Shown: in pieces, positions 5,642 to 8,391 of the stretch
Layout of the letters: the number at the start of each line of letters is the position of its first letter
How positions within the stretch are numbered: position 1 is the first letter of the stretch
NCBI GenBank assembly: GCA_040508515.1
Contig: JBEVMS010000024.1
Span: 1 to 8,391, forward strand
DNA length: 8,391 bases
From: JBEVMS01 sp040508515
GTDB taxonomy: Bacteria > Pseudomonadota > Gammaproteobacteria > Xanthomonadales > Rhodanobacteraceae
Direction of reading: 5' to 3'
The notes under the pieces: model-generated
Told to the model about the DNA's origin: nothing
The model's input: the letters and a program-made list of their open reading frames with translations, nothing else
Database searches by the model: none
Translations under genes and position numbers: made by a program

Positions 5642-6079
5642 TCAGCCCGCCGCTATGGGCTCGGCGGCGCGACGGATCGCATCAGGTAGCGGCACCGAGC
5701 GGCCGGTCGTCGGGTCCATCCAGACCACCACTACGCGGCCGTCGCTGTAGAGGCGCGCGGTGTCGTTGGCATCCACGATGCGATGTCCCACGGTCATCGA
5801 GCTGTTGCCCATGCGCTCGCAATACAGTTCGATCTGCAGTTGTGCCGGCCATTCGATCGGGCGTCGGTAATTGACTTCGCTGGAGGCCATCACCGGCACG
5901 GCCTGCTTGCTGAGCCACGGTTCGGGAATCTGTTGCAACCATTGCAGCCGCGACTCTTCCAGGTAGGTCAGATAGTTGGCGTTGTTGACATGGTTGAACG
6001 CATCCAGATCGCGCCAGCGGACGTCCATCTGAGCGATGAACAAGGCGGTGGCCACGTTGGCATTTTCAGTCGGGCTCAT
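5642..6079 (-). CDS. Acyl-CoA thioesterase, 4HBT hotdog family (YbgC/FadM-like)
   Basis: This is a cytoplasmic hotdog-fold enzyme predicted to hydrolyse an acyl-CoA thioester. The 145-residue length is normal. The active-site signature RWRDLDAFNHVNNANYLTYLEE spans residues 21-42. D26 is at the position of the catalytic aspartate of 4-hydroxybenzoyl-CoA thioesterase, and HVNN-xxYL is the usual follow-up. The rest has the expected strands (SSEVNYRRPIEWPAQLQIEL, then RVVVVWMD). Chain-length preference cannot be read from the sequence. The ATG overlaps the uvrA stop (ATGA, 6076-6079). The lysine codons at the end of uvrA give a purine-rich AAGAAG five bases before the ATG, which may be its ribosome site. 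Expression is therefore probably coupled to uvrA, though a DNA-repair role is not implied. Confidence 0.9.
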   Translation of the reverse strand: MSPTENANVATALFIAQMDVRWRDLDAFNHVNNANYLTYLEESRLQWLQQIPEPWLSKQAVPVMASSEVNYRRPIEWPAQLQIELYCERMGNSSMTVGHRIVDANDTARLYSDGRVVVVWMDPTTGRSVPLPDAIRRAAEPIAAG

Positions 6080-8391
6080 GCTGGCTTCTTCTTTTTTGGG
6101 CTCGGCTTGCTGGCCGTGCGGGCGGTGGCTGGTTTGAGTACCGGCGCCAAAAAGTGGCCGGTGTGCGAGGCGGCGGTCGCGGCGACTTTTTCCGGTGTGC
6201 CGGTAACCAGCACGCGGCCGCCGCCGGCGCCCCCTTCCGGGCCGAGGTCGACGATCCAGTCGGCGGTTTTGATCACGTCCAGGTTGTGCTCGATCACCAC
6301 CACGGTGTTGCCCTGATCGACGAGCTGATGCAACACGTCCAGCAACTGTTCGATGTCATGGAAGTGCAGGCCGGTGGTTGGTTCGTCCAGGATATAGAGC
6401 GTGCGGCCGGTGTCACGCTTGGATAGTTCCTTGGACAGCTTGACGCGCTGCGCCTCGCCGCCGGAAAGCGTAGTGGCGCTCTGGCCCAGCTTGATGTAAT
6501 CCAGACCGACGGAGCGCAGCGTTTCGAGCTTGCGCGCGATGGTCGGCACGTTCTCGAACAGTTTGAAGGCGTCTTCCACCGTCATTTCCAGCACGTCGGC
6601 GATGGTGTGGCCCTTGTAGAGCACTTCCAGCGTTTCGCGGTTGTAGCGCTTGCCGTGGCAAACGTCGCAGGGTACGTAGACGTCCGGCAGAAAGTGCATT
6701 TCCACCTTGATCAGGCCATCGCCCTCGCAGGCCTCGCAGCGGCCGCCGCGCACGTTGAAGCTGAAGCGTCCCGGCGTGTAGCCACGCGCCCGCGCCTCCG
6801 GCACCTGGGCGTAAAGCTCGCGCAGCGGCGTGAACAGTCCGGTGTAAGTGGCTGGGTTGGAGCGCGGCGTGCGGCCGATCGGCGATTGATCGATATCGAC
6901 CACCTTGTCGAACAGCTCCATGCCCTGGACCGAGCGATGCGGCGCGGCCTGCACGCTGGCGCCGTTCAACTCGGCGGCGGCGAGACGAAACAGCGTGTCG
7001 TTGACCAAGGTCGATTTGCCTGAGCCGGACACGCCGGTGACGCAGGTGAACAGGCCGGCCGGAATGTCCAGGTCGACACCCTTCAAATTGTTGCCGGTGG
7101 CGCCGTGGATGCGCAGCCACGAATCGGGGTCGGCCTGCTCGCGGCGCTGCTCGGGCACTTCGATCGCGCGCCGGCCGGAGAGGAACTGTCCGGTGACCGA
7201 GCGTGGCGATTTGAGCAGATCCGCCAGCGTGCCCTCGGCCACCACTTCGCCGCCATGCACGCCGGCGCCGGGGCCGATGTCGAGCACGTAGTCGGCGGCG
7301 CGGATGGCGTCCTCGTCGTGCTCGACCACGATCACGGTGTTGCCCAGATCGCGCAGGCGGGTCAGCGTGCCGAGCAGGCGTTCGTTGTCGCGCTGGTGCA
7401 GGCCGATAGACGGCTCGTCCAGCACGTACATCACGCCGACCAAGCCGGCGCCGATCTGGCTGGCCAGGCGGATGCGTTGCGCTTCGCCGCCGGAAAGCGT
7501 ATCGGCCTGGCGATCCAGGGTCAGGTAATTGAGGCCGACGTCGTTCAAGAAGGTCAGCCGCTCGCGAATTTCCTTGATGATCTTGATCGCGATCTCGCCG
7601 CGCCAGCCGGGCAAGGTCAAGGTGCCGAAGAACGCCAGCGCGTCGTCGATCGATCGGTGAGTCAGCGAGGGCAGTGCCTGGTCGGCGACGAACACGTTGC
7701 GCGCCGAACGATTGAGCCGCTGGCCCTGGCACTCGGGGCAGGGATGGTCGGCGATGTACTTGGCCAATTCTTCGCGTACGGCGGCCGACTCGGTTTCCTT
7801 ATAGCGTCGATCCAGGTTGGGCAAGATGCCCTCGAACGGATGCTCGCGGGTGACCTTGCCGCCGCGCTCGGTGAGGTAGCGAAAGGCGATCTTCTCCTTG
7901 CCGCTGCCGTACATCACCGCCTGTTGCACGTTCTTGGACAGCGACTCCCAGGGCGCATCGACATCGAAGTCGTAATGCGCGGCCAGCGACAGGATCAGCT
8001 GAAAAAAGTGCGCGTTGCGTCGATCCCAGCCGCGCACCGCGCCGCCGGCCAGCGAGAGTTCCGGATGACCGACCACGCGAGCCGGGTCGAACACCTGAGT
8101 CACGCCCAGGCCGTCGCAGCTGGGGCAGGCGCCGACCGGCGAATTGAACGAAAACAGCCGTGGCTCCAGCTCCGGCAGCGAGTAATCGCACAGCGGGCAA
8201 GAGAAGCGCGACGACAGCAGTTGCTCGTGCGGCGCAGCGATCACGCCCCCGGTGGAGGCTGCGGCGGTGGGCGTGGCGTCCATGTCGGCCAAAATCACCA
8301 GGCCGTCGCCCAGGCGCAGCGCGGTCTCGAACGACTCGGCCAGGCGTTGCTTGATGTCTTCGCGCGGACGGAAGCGATCGACCACCACCTC
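6076..8391 (-). CDS. uvrA: UvrA, excinuclease ABC subunit A (N-terminus beyond window)
   Basis: UvrA is the damage-sensing ATPase of nucleotide excision repair; it dimerises, loads UvrB onto lesions and then leaves. The visible 771 residues correspond to about E. coli residue 217 onward (940 total), so the first Walker A and the UvrB-binding region are outside. Seen in order are a CxxC-x20-CxxC zinc module (C65, C68, C89, C92), a further CPEC pair (218, 221), the first ABC signature LSGGEAQ (299-305) with Walker B VMYVLDEPS, and the second Walker A GVSGSGKST (453-461). Then come the C-terminal zinc finger (C552, C555, C575, C578), the second signature LSGGEAQ (642-648), Walker B LYILDEPTT and the H-loop VIEH. 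All key residues look intact. The C-terminus has a Ser/Thr/Pro- and Lys-rich tail (about 753-771) beyond the conserved core. The stop overlaps the thioesterase start. Any LexA-controlled promoter would lie outside the window. Confidence 0.98.
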   Translation of the reverse strand, partial: EVVVDRFRPREDIKQRLAESFETALRLGDGLVILADMDATPTAAASTGGVIAAPHEQLLSSRFSCPLCDYSLPELEPRLFSFNSPVGACPSCDGLGVTQVFDPARVVGHPELSLAGGAVRGWDRRNAHFFQLILSLAAHYDFDVDAPWESLSKNVQQAVMYGSGKEKIAFRYLTERGGKVTREHPFEGILPNLDRRYKETESAAVREELAKYIADHPCPECQGQRLNRSARNVFVADQALPSLTHRSIDDALAFFGTLTLPGWRGEIAIKIIKEIRERLTFLNDVGLNYLTLDRQADTLSGGEAQRIRLASQIGAGLVGVMYVLDEPSIGLHQRDNERLLGTLTRLRDLGNTVIVVEHDEDAIRAADYVLDIGPGAGVHGGEVVAEGTLADLLKSPRSVTGQFLSGRRAIEVPEQRREQADPDSWLRIHGATGNNLKGVDLDIPAGLFTCVTGVSGSGKSTLVNDTLFRLAAAELNGASVQAAPHRSVQGMELFDKVVDIDQSPIGRTPRSNPATYTGLFTPLRELYAQVPEARARGYTPGRFSFNVRGGRCEACEGDGLIKVEMHFLPDVYVPCDVCHGKRYNRETLEVLYKGHTIADVLEMTVEDAFKLFENVPTIARKLETLRSVGLDYIKLGQSATTLSGGEAQRVKLSKELSKRDTGRTLYILDEPTTGLHFHDIEQLLDVLHQLVDQGNTVVVIEHNLDVIKTADWIVDLGPEGGAGGGRVLVTGTPEKVAATAASHTGHFLAPVLKPATARTASKPSPKKKKPA
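6091..6097 (-). other. A-AAA-AAG slippery heptamer, in frame, at the end of uvrA
   Basis: In the uvrA frame the codons read CCA AAA AAG AAG AAG CCA GCA TGA. The heptamer A-AAA-AAG is the same slippery sequence used for -1 frameshifting in E. coli dnaX, and it sits four codons before the stop. A -1 slip continues GAA GAA GCC AGC ATG, which is exactly the thioesterase frame, so a UvrA-EEAS-thioesterase fusion would result. I see no upstream Shine-Dalgarno-like stimulator and no strong hairpin right after it. The motif is real; frameshifting is only a possibility. Confidence 0.35.

Noticed and set aside
6413..7732. Minus-strand open frame of 439 codons overlapping uvrA
   Set aside because: It is an alternative frame of uvrA itself, rich in Arg and Ala with no family motifs; the uvrA frame is unmistakable.

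Overview
This is a GC-rich bacterial chromosomal segment. It looks gammaproteobacterial, and most likely comes from the Xanthomonadales/Lysobacterales (Xanthomonas, Rhodanobacter or Dyella relatives). That placement is inferred from the strongly GC-biased codon use, the closeness of UvrA to gammaproteobacterial UvrA, and the gene neighbourhood; no marker gene in the window fixes it. I see no mobile element, CRISPR array, tRNA or rRNA. The window reads as core genome.

Layout. The left edge (1-463, minus) holds the N-terminal 154 residues of an enoyl-CoA hydratase with both catalytic glutamates. A divergent intergenic region (464-647) follows. It carries a sigma-E-like promoter and a perfect short hairpin upstream of a rightward block. 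That block contains a periplasmic Mip/FkpA-type FKBP prolyl isomerase (648-1391), then a tightly overlapping trio: a DUF1289 mini-protein, a CoA-pyrophosphatase-type Nudix hydrolase (NudL family) and a 3-mercaptopyruvate sulfurtransferase (to 3106). The sulfurtransferase ends tail-to-tail with the leftward genes, and the two stop codons overlap by 4 bp.

From 3103 to the right edge all genes are on the minus strand. In order of transcription they are uvrA (3' three-quarters, entering from the right edge), an acyl-CoA thioesterase overlapping uvrA by 4 bp, an intergenic region with GC-rich hairpins (5357-5641), an exported DUF4139 protein of unknown function, and a crotonase-fold protein whose active site matches delta3,delta2-enoyl-CoA isomerase.

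How they fit together. Four genes act on acyl-CoA or CoA: the hydratase, the isomerase, the thioesterase and the CoA pyrophosphatase. They are not one operon but give the region a CoA-thioester flavour. The FKBP and DUF4139 proteins are envelope proteins with signal peptides. UvrA is nucleotide excision repair. I found no clear novel system. The observations most worth checking are an in-frame A-AAA-AAG slippery heptamer at the end of uvrA, whose -1 frame runs directly into the thioesterase, and the sigma-E-like promoter before the FKBP gene.
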